64,000 nt of DNA from NCBI RefSeq assembly GCF_014490785.1, contig NZ_CP051488.1, forward strand, positions 3,410,001 through 3,474,000, written 5' to 3'. A program made the translations under genes and the position numbers. A model generated the notes under the pieces. That model saw nothing but the letters and a program-made list of their open reading frames with translations, ran no database searches and was not told the origin of the DNA. The DNA is from Kosakonia sp. SMBL-WEM22. Lineage in GTDB: Bacteria; Pseudomonadota; Gammaproteobacteria; Enterobacterales; Enterobacteriaceae. Below are positions 18,683 to 26,400 of this stretch, one piece after another (the stretch's first letter is position 1; every line of letters begins with the position of its first letter).

Positions 18683-20221
18683 ATGTTAGAGAAATCTTAT
18701 AAAGCTCTGCTTATTGCGCTTGCCTTTCTGAGCCTGTTCGCCATTGAGTGGCTAACGCCAATTCACTCAGATGATTATCGCTACTATCTGTTGGGTATCT
18801 CTCCTACCAGTCACTACCACCACTATATGACCTGGAGCGGCAGGATCGTGGCCGATTACGCCAGCTCGCTGATCCTCTTTACCCGGTCGCAATTTGTCTA
18901 CGCTTTCTCAACCGCGTTTGCAGCTTTGGCTTTCTGTTATTTCATTGCCAAAACACCGGGTAAAACCCTGCGCTGGCAAAAAAGCGATAATATTTTGCTG
19001 CCATTGGTCTTCTGCACCTACTGGATCGCCAACCCTAACTTAGGGCAAACCACCTTCTGGCTGGTCGGCGCGGCCAACTATCTCTGGACAAATCTGTTTG
19101 TCGCTGCGTGGATTTTTTATCTCTACCGCGTCACCGTCGATAATATAAAAACCATTAATCCATTACTGATGGTACTGGCTTTTATGGCGGGCTGCTCGAA
19201 TGAGAGCGTATCGCCTTTTGTCGTGCTTCTCACGCTGGTAGCGATTGTTTATGAAATGGTCACGGCGAAATCAGTGGCTAAAAACAAAATTATCTATGCC
19301 TTTTCCGCGCTGGTGGGCGCCTGTACGCTGATCTTCTCCCCGGGTAATTTTGTGCGCGCGGCAGATAAAACCTACTGGTACGGCAAACCGCTGCTGGAGC
19401 GTATTACCATTCACTTAACTGAGCGGGTACACAACCATCTGGCCCTGATCTGGATTAGCTATGTTGTGCTACTGCTGTTGGTGCTGGTTATTCTCTTTAA
19501 TAAAGATGTCAAAGCGAAAATAACCCGCCGCACGGTGCTGCCAGCCATCCTGACGGCGATTTTTGGCGTCGGCACGGTGCTGATTATGTTTGCCTCCCCC
19601 TCCTATCCGGACCGGGTCGTCAACGGCACCTTTATGTTTTTCCTGTTGACTATCGCTTTTATCGCCTACGGCATTTTAATGAGCGGTGTCAGAAAAGCCA
19701 TTATTGGCACGGCGATTATCACTCTGCTGTGCGCAGGCACTTTCGCCTGGTCATGGACACTAATGTATAAAAGCTACACCCGCATTGCATTGCAAGAGCA
19801 GGTGCGGATGAGCATTATCGAAAACGAGTCCGCGCAGGGAAACAGAGAGATCACCATCCCTGATTACTACTTTATTAAAATGCAGAATAGCGGCGGTCAG
19901 TTTGGGCTGTTCCACGATTCAGCGGTTTATGGTGAATATTTTGGTGTGGATAATGTTTACCGCGAAACGGTGGACTTTGATTACTCCGCCATTGCCAACG
20001 GTGAGGTTATCCGGGTTGCGAATAACGTTATCGCCTACAGCAATGCGCAGGGTGATTTCATTATTATCAGCCCGCAGCCAATTACTCAGCCTGTCACCGT
20101 TGAAGTAGGTCACGCGCACCGTACGCTTGCGGCAGAGAAACTGAAATCAACGAAAATCAATGGCGAGCACTGGTATTACAGCCATATTCCTGAAGGTCAT
20201 GTGGAAAAGGTTTCATTGTAA
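18683..20221 (+). CDS. GtrS-type serotype-converting glucosyltransferase (DUF6056-like)
   Basis: A 512-aa membrane protein with about ten hydrophobic segments and a periplasmic-looking C-terminal tail. The N-terminal ITPIHSDDYRYYLL-type stretch (TPIHSDDYRYYL) is the acidic signature of this family of O-antigen-modifying transferases. Its place after gtrA and gtrB makes it the specificity enzyme that transfers glucose from bactoprenol-glucose to O-antigen repeat units. These proteins vary greatly between strains, so the linkage cannot be predicted. I start at ATG 18683, just after gtrB. Confidence 0.8.
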   Translation: MLEKSYKALLIALAFLSLFAIEWLTPIHSDDYRYYLLGISPTSHYHHYMTWSGRIVADYASSLILFTRSQFVYAFSTAFAALAFCYFIAKTPGKTLRWQKSDNILLPLVFCTYWIANPNLGQTTFWLVGAANYLWTNLFVAAWIFYLYRVTVDNIKTINPLLMVLAFMAGCSNESVSPFVVLLTLVAIVYEMVTAKSVAKNKIIYAFSALVGACTLIFSPGNFVRAADKTYWYGKPLLERITIHLTERVHNHLALIWISYVVLLLLVLVILFNKDVKAKITRRTVLPAILTAIFGVGTVLIMFASPSYPDRVVNGTFMFFLLTIAFIAYGILMSGVRKAIIGTAIITLLCAGTFAWSWTLMYKSYTRIALQEQVRMSIIENESAQGNREITIPDYYFIKMQNSGGQFGLFHDSAVYGEYFGVDNVYRETVDFDYSAIANGEVIRVANNVIAYSNAQGDFIIISPQPITQPVTVEVGHAHRTLAAEKLKSTKINGEHWYYSHIPEGHVEKVSL

Positions 20222-20227
20222 TTATTC

Positions 20228-20265
20228 GCCTCCCCGCACTGTGATGATGGGGAGGCTTGCTTCTT
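20228..20265 (+). terminator. Probable terminator after the gtr operon
   Basis: Perfect 8-bp stem GCCTCCCC/GGGGAGGC with a 13-base loop, followed by TTGCTTCTTTT. It lies seven bases after the gtrS stop. Confidence 0.7.
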
Positions 20266-20377
20266 TTCGGGCGTTTAGCCCTATTGAGTTCTACTCAACG
20301 ACTCTCAAAATGCGTGTTAGCGGCATCACACTAAAAAAACACGTGGTAGTAAAAACTCATAAAATACGGATGATGTG

Positions 20378-21424
20378 ATGACGGATAGAAATTTTTATTC
20401 AATACAGGCAATGCGAGCATTTGCTGCGGTTCTGGTAATGTGCTTTCATTTTAAAGGCTTTATTAATCAGTCATTTCAGGGCTGGGGCGATCGACTTTTT
20501 CTCCATGGCGATATCGGCGTCGATCTCTTTTTTGTCATCAGCGGTTTTATTATCTACTACATTACCCGCGACGATAATGGCGGTTTACCCTCGGCGAAAC
20601 GCTTTTTTATTAAGCGCTTTTGCCGCGTCTTCCCCCCTTATTTTGCCATTACACTGCTGGTTGCGGGCAATAGCGTTGAGTCATGGTTGCAAACCGCCAC
20701 CTCACTGCTGTTTATTCCTTTAGACACAACGCAAATCGCCCCCTGGTTTGGCGTCGCCAAACTATTTGTGGGCTGGACGCTCAACTACGAATTTATTTTC
20801 TACACGCTGTTCACCCTCTGCATGTTGTTTAAAACGCGCAAAAACAGTGTGCTGTTTTTAGTTGTGGTACTGGCGGTCGCCATCCCGGCCTGGTTACATA
20901 ACATGGCGATTTCTCCCTCAAACCACTATAACTATCCGGGCTATCTCGCCACGGTTACCAACAGTTTGATGCTGGAATTTCTTGTCGGCACCTTTATCGG
21001 CTGGCTGGTAGTGAATAAAAAGATCGCTTACGGAAAAGGGGTCAGCATTGGCTTAATCGTGCTCAGCTTCGCACTGTTTCTCTTTATTCTGTTTACCCAC
21101 GACAGCAAAATTGGCGGCCTCGGTTATATTCTCGCCGCCTTCGCACTGGTTTTTTCCCTGACCAATCACGAAGCGCAATATGTTTTTTGGGCACCGAAGC
21201 CGGTGCTCGCTACCGGGAAAATCTCTTTTTCACTCTACCTTGTTCACTACCGGGCGAAATCGCTACTTGGCAAAGCGCTGCATTTTAACCAATCAAGCTG
21301 GGGTGGTTTAATTCTCTTTGCTCTCGCAGTGATCCTCTCATTTATCTTTGCCGTTATTTCATACTATTTGTTAGAGAAGAAGCTCAGTTCACTATTCAGA
21401 AAGTACTTATTAAAAAAAGCCTGA
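20378..21424 (+). CDS. Acyltransferase 3 family membrane protein (O-acetyltransferase-like)
   Basis: The 348-aa protein has the acyltransferase-3 fold: an N-terminal SIQAMRAFAAVLVMCFHF with the conserved histidine, RFFIKRFCRVFPPYF, and about ten membrane helices ending in YYLLEKKLSSLF. Relatives O-acetylate O-antigen, peptidoglycan or Nod factors. Next to a gtr module, a role in O-antigen acetylation is the simplest reading. I use ATG 20378; a GTG three bases upstream is possible. Confidence 0.82.
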   Translation: MTDRNFYSIQAMRAFAAVLVMCFHFKGFINQSFQGWGDRLFLHGDIGVDLFFVISGFIIYYITRDDNGGLPSAKRFFIKRFCRVFPPYFAITLLVAGNSVESWLQTATSLLFIPLDTTQIAPWFGVAKLFVGWTLNYEFIFYTLFTLCMLFKTRKNSVLFLVVVLAVAIPAWLHNMAISPSNHYNYPGYLATVTNSLMLEFLVGTFIGWLVVNKKIAYGKGVSIGLIVLSFALFLFILFTHDSKIGGLGYILAAFALVFSLTNHEAQYVFWAPKPVLATGKISFSLYLVHYRAKSLLGKALHFNQSSWGGLILFALAVILSFIFAVISYYLLEKKLSSLFRKYLLKKA

Positions 21425-21500
21425 ACAGAAGGGTGCCGTCTCAGGATGGCACCTGCCCATACGCAATATCGCCCCACGGCAAAACAAAAGAACAAAAACC

Positions 21501-21530
21501 TTGAAGCGCAGCAAGCAGTTACGGTAGCAT
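21501..21530 (+). promoter_or_regulatory. Promoter of argW
   Basis: TTGAAG (21501–21506) and TAGCAT (21525–21530) are 18 bases apart, placing a start about 22 bases upstream of the mature tRNA. Confidence 0.55.
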
Positions 21531-21559
21531 ACGCACGCCGATTCACGGCCCCGCTCTGC

Positions 21560-21634
21560 GTCCCCTTAGTTAAATGGATATAACGAGCCCCTCCTAAGGG
21601 CTAGTTGCAGGTTCGATTCCTGCAGGGGACACCA
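21560..21634 (+). tRNA. argW: tRNA-Arg (anticodon CCU)
   Basis: Cloverleaf with acceptor stem GTCCCCT/AGGGGAC, discriminator A and encoded CCA (21632–21634). The anticodon loop CTCCTAA (21591–21597) gives anticodon CCT, and the T arm is GCAGGTTCGATTCCTGC. This matches argW, a well-known integration site. The 3' end is repeated at 31349–31367. Confidence 0.97.
21610..21628 (+). other. Attachment-site copy within argW (island left end)
   Basis: GGTTCGATTCCTGCAGGGG in the 3' part of argW recurs with one mismatch (C to A) at 31349–31367. Direct repeats of tRNA 3' ends are the usual footprint of tyrosine-integrase insertion. Confidence 0.8.
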
Positions 21635-21811
21635 TACACACCTCGCCTGACATCTACCAAATTCAATAAAACCCTCTTATAACCAGTGATAAACCCTCTA
21701 TTCTGGCTATGCGACGTCAACTGATGTCTATCCATTTCAAGGTGAATCAATAAACACCTGGGGGCCTTAGTGGGCTTAACCTGTTCAATGAAAAATGAGT
21801 CCCGCAAAATT

Positions 21812-21820
21812 TGTTATAGT
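21812..21820 (+). promoter_or_regulatory. Extended -10 promoter of the 24-codon peptide gene
   Basis: TGTTATAGT is an extended -10 (TGN + TATAGT). No strong -35 is present, which an extended -10 can compensate. The predicted leader is about 60 bases and contains a small hairpin, TTTCAC/GTGAAA (21851–21872), before the ribosome site. Confidence 0.6.
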
Positions 21821-21888
21821 GTGCAGACTATTCATTTGCTCAGTCAGAGCTTTCACATCTCTTTCAGTGAAATAAAGGGGTAATCGAA

Positions 21889-21963
21889 ATGCAGACCAGT
21901 CCAGTGGAAAACGGTGAAATTGCCCCGGTTCATACTGTGCATATCAATGGTTATTGCTATTAA
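21889..21963 (+). CDS. Candidate 24-aa precursor or signalling peptide
   Basis: Not a family I can name. ATG 21889 is preceded by AAAGGGG eight bases upstream, a strong ribosome site, and by an extended -10 promoter. The peptide starts MQTSPVENGE, has no hydrophobic signal, and ends VHTVHINGYCY, with two tyrosines, a cysteine and two histidines clustered in the last ten residues. Small, acidic-then-aromatic peptides next to a radical SAM enzyme recall PqqA and the C-terminal core of mycofactocin MftA (which ends GVY). It is convergent with the operon at 22079–29066, 115 bases from its end. Alternatively it is an unrelated small protein. Whether the peptide is made, and its link to the operon, are inference. 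Confidence 0.55.
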   Translation: MQTSPVENGEIAPVHTVHINGYCY

Positions 21964-22014
21964 TGCAATACTTCAGGTACTCCCGTGTTCATTCTTTGAT
22001 ATCCAAATGGGGAA

Positions 22015-22072
22015 ACGACGGAAAAACTGCTTTCGTCGTGAGGTTCCCCTTCTCTGTCAGGAGAAGGGGAAC
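22015..22072. terminator. Two hairpins between the peptide gene and the convergent operon
   Basis: First ACGACGGAAA/TTTCGTCGT (22015–22039, one bulged base), then a perfect 12-bp stem GTTCCCCTTCTC/GAGAAGGGGAAC with loop TGTCAG (22043–22072). No T run follows on either strand, so factor-assisted termination or 3'-end protection is more likely than classic intrinsic termination. Confidence 0.55.
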
Positions 22073-22078
22073 ACCAGG

Positions 22079-22873
22079 CTAGAGGTTACCAGCGATAGTT
22101 ATGTAGTCAGTATATAGCTGCGGTGCACCAGAAAAAGAGGCCAGCTCGCGCCATTCGTCGTACATCCTTTCGCTTTCCTGATGTTCTTTAACGAACTGCA
22201 ATGATTTTTCAGTGGAAACGTCCAGCCCGGGATGGAAAGAGTTCAGCGATGCCAGGCTTTCAATCTCCAGCATTACCAGGTACTGCTCAATGCGGTTACC
22301 GCCCGTACCTTTGAGCATATGGAATTTCCACCCGGGATAATCGTCAATCCGGTGGACGTTGTTCAGAATAAAGTCATCAAAGGTCTGAGACGAAACACCT
22401 GAACGCAACGCCAGATTATGCAGACCTACGACGCGTTTGACCGGTTCCCGTCCCTCCCGACGCTGATAATTTGCCCCTTCTGCCAGAGAACTATGTTCAT
22501 TTTCGGCCAGTTGCCTGTAGGTCGAGAAAATAGTGGGCAATTCACCAAATGTTGCGAAAGTCTTCCAGGTGTCGATCAGCTCCACACCTTCAGGATGGTC
22601 GCGCCAGAACGCGCGAGCCTGCTCAGTTTGCTCACCGTTTTCATCAATGTAGCGCGCGTAGCATTCGGCACTGTCTGCCTCGTACAACATCAAATATTGG
22701 TTCTGACGTTCGCCACGCAGGCCCTTAAGTAGGGTCCATCGCCAGCCGGGATAAGCTGGAATATGCACCCCCTTCTCCTGTAAAAACGTTTCGAATGTCT
22801 CTTCGGTGACACCCTTTTTCAGGTTAAGGCCAACATAGTGGAGACTGAAAACTGCTGATGAAAATTGACTCAT
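22079..22873 (-). CDS. Internally duplicated protein, dimeric alpha/beta-barrel-like (paralogue 1)
   Basis: I cannot assign a function. The 264 aa consist of two similar halves of about 125 residues. The first has YPGWRWTLLKGLRGER followed by QYLMLYEADSA; the second has YPGWKFHMLKGTGGNR followed by QYLVMLEIESL. Each half ends in a FATFGELPTIFSTYR- or LASFSGAPQLYTDYI-type segment. The pattern of a Trp-containing strand, basic turn and QYL-x-L-x-E strand suggests an ABM/EthD-like ferredoxin fold, so one chain would form a pseudo-dimer. It is the last gene of the operon, 16 bases after the MFS gene with AAAGGAA as ribosome site. It is clearly paralogous to the protein at 24157–24948. Confidence 0.7.
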   Translation of the reverse strand: MSQFSSAVFSLHYVGLNLKKGVTEETFETFLQEKGVHIPAYPGWRWTLLKGLRGERQNQYLMLYEADSAECYARYIDENGEQTEQARAFWRDHPEGVELIDTWKTFATFGELPTIFSTYRQLAENEHSSLAEGANYQRREGREPVKRVVGLHNLALRSGVSSQTFDDFILNNVHRIDDYPGWKFHMLKGTGGNRIEQYLVMLEIESLASLNSFHPGLDVSTEKSLQFVKEHQESERMYDEWRELASFSGAPQLYTDYITIAGNL

Positions 22874-22889
22874 AAAAATTCCTTTTTAG

Positions 22890-24053
22890 TTAACGCTGAC
22901 GAGAAACAAGCTGCGAACCGAATGCCACAAACAAAAGCAGTAACAGTGCGCCGCTGAAGGTGATAGTGAGTCCGATATAGTGGGCGATAAAGCCGATAAG
23001 AGCAGGCCCGGCAAGCAGGCCGCTGTATCCGAAAAGCGTAACGGCAGGGATAGCAAAATCGGGGGAAATGTCCGGCTGATTTCCGGCCAAAGTGAAGAGG
23101 ATGGGGATGATGTTGGACAGTCCCGCCCCCACCAGGATAAATCCAGGCAACGCGCCCCAGCGTGTAAAGACGAGTAACACAATTCCTGCGCAGGCAATCG
23201 CACAACCGAGCAACAGCATAGATTTGCCACCCAGAGAGCCAACCAGCCGGTCACCGCTCAGGCGTCCAAGAGCAACAGTGATGGAGTAGAGAGTGTAGCC
23301 AAAGCCCGCAAGCGAAACGCTCATTCCCCGCTCTGACGTCATGAAGACCGCCGACCAGTCCAGCATTGCGCCTTCGAGCATAAAGACAAAAAAACAGAGA
23401 ACCGCGATAATCAGAACTGGAGGATGACACAATACGCGGAGCGTTTCGCATTTGCTGCCTGTTGCATCGCTCTGTTTCGGCAAAATGTAGCGGGAATACG
23501 TCGCGAGAAGCAGAGCCAACAAAACGGAGATAGCGCAAACGGAAAGCAGAGGCGTTGCATCCAGCCACAGGAAGAGACTGACACTTCCCGCCCCGGCGAT
23601 ACTACCGATACTATAAAATCCATGGAAGCCGGACATTTTCGCCTGCTCGCTTTCCTGCTCAACAACAACTGCGTGGGCGTTCATCGCGACATCGAGCATG
23701 CCGTTAAACGTGCCGAACAGCAGCAATGACATCACCATTGTACTGCGCTGGTCAAATAGCATCAGCAGCGGTAAATCAACGGCAAGTCCCAACACGCCAA
23801 GAATAATCAGGCGGCGACAGCCAAATTTTTTAATTATACTGCCAATAAATGGCATAATTAACATTGAACCAGCGGCAATGCAAAATAGCAGCAACCCCAA
23901 AGTACTATCGTTAAGATTAAGCCGTGTTTTAACGAAGGGAATCAGCGGAGCCCAGGATGACATCGCTAGCCCGGCAATAAAAAATATAGCGCGCGTAGCA
24001 TTCTGCTCTCGTGACTGAATATACACCGGGGAAGTTTTTGAATTAATTTCCAT
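22890..24053 (-). CDS. MFS transporter (YbjJ-like), probable exporter of the island operon
   Basis: The 387-aa protein has twelve hydrophobic segments and the motif GTFNGMLDVAMNAHAVVVE, which is characteristic of the YbjJ/fucose-permease-like MFS branch. It lies between the two paralogous duplicated proteins, so export or uptake of the operon product is plausible. It is 103 bases after the preceding gene, a gap holding a hairpin, and has no clear Shine–Dalgarno sequence. Substrate unknown. Confidence 0.78.
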   Translation of the reverse strand: MEINSKTSPVYIQSREQNATRAIFFIAGLAMSSWAPLIPFVKTRLNLNDSTLGLLLFCIAAGSMLIMPFIGSIIKKFGCRRLIILGVLGLAVDLPLLMLFDQRSTMVMSLLLFGTFNGMLDVAMNAHAVVVEQESEQAKMSGFHGFYSIGSIAGAGSVSLFLWLDATPLLSVCAISVLLALLLATYSRYILPKQSDATGSKCETLRVLCHPPVLIIAVLCFFVFMLEGAMLDWSAVFMTSERGMSVSLAGFGYTLYSITVALGRLSGDRLVGSLGGKSMLLLGCAIACAGIVLLVFTRWGALPGFILVGAGLSNIIPILFTLAGNQPDISPDFAIPAVTLFGYSGLLAGPALIGFIAHYIGLTITFSGALLLLLFVAFGSQLVSRQR

Positions 24054-24120
24054 AGTAAGTTAGCAACTCATATCTGTGAATTTATTGCACGTTTTATGGC
24101 GAATGAATATGCTTCTGTAT

Positions 24121-24142
24121 CGTGTCTGGTCCTTCAGACACG
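24121..24142 (-). other. Intercistronic hairpin
   Basis: Perfect 7-bp stem CGTGTCT/AGACACG with an 8-base loop in the 103-base gap between paralogue 2 and the MFS gene. There is no T run, so it may mark an RNA-processing or stability boundary. Confidence 0.5.
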
Positions 24143-24156
24143 TATCCCCATAATGA

Positions 24157-24948
24157 CTAATTAAGATTTTCAGCTACCGAGATATAGTCGGTATAAATCT
24201 GCGGTGACCCGGAAAATGACGCAAGCTTTTTCCACTCTTCGTACATTTGTTTGGTATCCCGGTGCGCTTTGGCAAACTTAGCCGCTTCATCCGTGGCAAT
24301 ATCCGGTTCGGGATAAAAGACATCCAGCGCGTCCAGGCTGGCGATTTCCATCAGAACCACATATTGATCGAGCCGGTTACCGCGTTCTCCTTTTAACAAC
24401 CGGAATTTCCAGTCGCGATAATCTTCAATACGGTGATGATTATCTGCAATGAAACTTTCGAACTGCTCTGCACTGATGTTCGGGCGCAGCGCGAGATTGT
24501 GAATACCAATTACCCTCGCAACAGGGGGCTGATGCTGATAGCGGGGCCCGGGCAGAACGGTGCTTTTTTTATTCTCAGCCAGCAGGCGATAATCGGTGAA
24601 CAGCGTTGGTAACTCGCTGAAGGTGCCATAGCCACGCCATTCAGCCAGCAGCGTTTCTGCCTCAGGATGTTGTAGCCAGAACTGCCGGGCAAGCGCTGTC
24701 TGGTTGCCGTCAGCGGTCAGGTAGCGGTCACGCAATTCTGCATTTTCAATTTCAAACAACATCAGATATTGCCCGGCACGTTCACCGCGCAGCCCACGAA
24801 GTAGCGTCCAGCGCCAGCCCGGGTAGCAGGGAATATGCACACCTTTGTTCCGGACAAACGTTTCAAAGGCCTGCGGAGTAATGCCAGCTTCAGTGTCGAT
24901 GGCGATATAATACAGGCTGAAGACCGGTGAGGTTGAAGAAGGGTTCAT
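24157..24948 (-). CDS. Internally duplicated protein, dimeric alpha/beta-barrel-like (paralogue 2)
   Basis: Function not recognised. The 263-aa protein shares architecture and roughly half of its residues with the protein at 22079–22873. The first half has YPGWRWTLLRGLRGER and QYLMLFEIENA; the second has YRDWKFRLLKGERGNR and QYVVLMEIASL. Its ATG is three bases after the radical SAM stop codon, with CAGGAG inside the end of that gene, so the two are translationally coupled. A paired enzyme or binding subunit acting on the radical SAM product would fit, but this is inference. Confidence 0.7.
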   Translation of the reverse strand: MNPSSTSPVFSLYYIAIDTEAGITPQAFETFVRNKGVHIPCYPGWRWTLLRGLRGERAGQYLMLFEIENAELRDRYLTADGNQTALARQFWLQHPEAETLLAEWRGYGTFSELPTLFTDYRLLAENKKSTVLPGPRYQHQPPVARVIGIHNLALRPNISAEQFESFIADNHHRIEDYRDWKFRLLKGERGNRLDQYVVLMEIASLDALDVFYPEPDIATDEAAKFAKAHRDTKQMYEEWKKLASFSGSPQIYTDYISVAENLN

Positions 24949-24951
24949 GGT

Positions 24952-26400
24952 TTACTCCTGCCCGGCATCGGTTAAGGTGAATTGGGTATTAATGATCGCT
25001 TCTACAAGCGTCGTGCCTACTGGCGTCAGAGTAACTACACCCTGCTCGATAACAACCAGCTTTTTCTCCTGCAGCTTTTCCAGCGTGGTTTTGATGATGT
25101 GGTTTTTTAAAAAGCTTTTACCGCTAAAACGTTTCGAGAATACGCTGTCATCAACCGGGATCAACGTGGAGAGCGCCATTTTGAAAGCGTTCACTTCGCG
25201 CTGTCCGGGCGAGATGCCATGGCTTTTTTCAATCGGCAGGCGGCCCTCATCGAGGTACTGCTTATATTGTTTATAGTGGGTGATATTAATGGCTTCAGCG
25301 CGGGTGCATTTTGAACTGCCGCCCAGACCTATAGCCACCTCAGGATATTGCTTATCGAGGTCGGTAATCAGCCCCTTCCATTTTTCAGCTTCGCGGTGAT
25401 TCTGGTGGAAATACATCGTCGGGTGTTCGCGATAGTTCCCTTTGAGGTATTTCTCTACCAGCTCACGCATTTGGTATTGCTTGCCCAGTCCCGGAAAGGT
25501 CATACCGTTCGTCCTGATAAGCCCTTTCTTTTGCCAGAGGCTTTCGCGTTCTCCGGAAACGCCGGTGCGCGTTTTCATGAACTCTTCCATGTGTAGCTTG
25601 GTACATACCACATGCGAGAGATCAAGCGCCAGGATGCGTTCAATATCGTATTTCACATCATCCACGGTCTGGCCCAGCATACCGTAGATAAGATCAACGC
25701 TTACCCAGTCGATGCCCTGTTCCCGAGCACAGCGAATGGTCTCTTCACACTCATCGGCGGTGTGCTGGCGGCCACTGGAGGCAATGATGGCATCGTTAAA
25801 AGACTGAGTCCCAAAGCTGATTTTGCTGAAGCCCAGCTCTTTCAGAATGCCGAGATATTCACGGTTCAGCGTTCCAGGCTCACCTTCAAAGCGCAGCGTC
25901 GCTGCGGAGAAATTGAAATGCGTGTAATAGAAGTCCATAAGTCGGCGCAACTCAGGCTCCGGGAGCAGGGAAGGCGTGCCGCCGAAAATATTGAACTCGC
26001 CAATTTCCGCCTTTGCCAGACTCGGCACTTTTTCCAGCCACATCCTGGCTTCTTTAATATTGTAATCAACCAGATCCCGGAATATCCCCTCTGCCGACGC
26101 TGACTCAGGATTCAGAATAACCGTCGGGAACTGGCAGAAATGGCAGCGATACCGGCAGGTAGGAATATAAGCCCAAAGATGGATCTGTTTTGCTTCGCGA
26201 ATGCCCTGTTCCATATCGGAAAAAAAGGACTCGAGCGGGTAGTTCTCAATATCACCAGGAAAGACGTGGCAGCCAAATGGATCTTTGTGGACATAATCCA
26301 AAAATTCCTGGTTTTCAGGCTGTAAAAGAAAATGGTACACCGCCGGAACCGGGTAGGCAGGATCGAGATCTTTTAATGATGCAATAGCGTCATTCTCCAT
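24952..26400 (-). CDS. HemN/HemW-like radical SAM protein of unknown substrate
   Basis: The 482-aa protein has the radical SAM cluster motif CxxxCxxC at Cys82, Cys86 and Cys89 (PTCRYRCHFC), a GGTPS segment at 140–144 that binds SAM in this superfamily, and the HemN-like stretches FEGEPGTLNREYLGILKELG and ISFGTQSF. A winged-helix-like HemN_C region lies near residues 410–470. It is not hemN or hemW: the ~75-residue N-terminal extension and much of the barrel differ. It could be an anaerobic oxidoreductase, decarboxylase or class C methylase. Its ATG overlaps the glycosyltransferase stop by one base (TGATG). Confidence 0.82.
   Translation of the reverse strand: MENDAIASLKDLDPAYPVPAVYHFLLQPENQEFLDYVHKDPFGCHVFPGDIENYPLESFFSDMEQGIREAKQIHLWAYIPTCRYRCHFCQFPTVILNPESASAEGIFRDLVDYNIKEARMWLEKVPSLAKAEIGEFNIFGGTPSLLPEPELRRLMDFYYTHFNFSAATLRFEGEPGTLNREYLGILKELGFSKISFGTQSFNDAIIASSGRQHTADECEETIRCAREQGIDWVSVDLIYGMLGQTVDDVKYDIERILALDLSHVVCTKLHMEEFMKTRTGVSGERESLWQKKGLIRTNGMTFPGLGKQYQMRELVEKYLKGNYREHPTMYFHQNHREAEKWKGLITDLDKQYPEVAIGLGGSSKCTRAEAINITHYKQYKQYLDEGRLPIEKSHGISPGQREVNAFKMALSTLIPVDDSVFSKRFSGKSFLKNHIIKTTLEKLQEKKLVVIEQGVVTLTPVGTTLVEAIINTQFTLTDAGQE

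Noticed and set aside
21601..21807. 68-codon minus-strand frame overlapping argW
   Set aside because: It runs through the tRNA 3' end, has no ribosome site and matches no integrase; it is best explained as chance coding opposite the attachment region.
24952..26400. Radical SAM gene as hemN (coproporphyrinogen III dehydrogenase) or the heme-degrading chuW
   Set aside because: Motif context and N-terminal extension differ from HemN, and no heme-uptake genes are nearby; only family-level similarity is supported.
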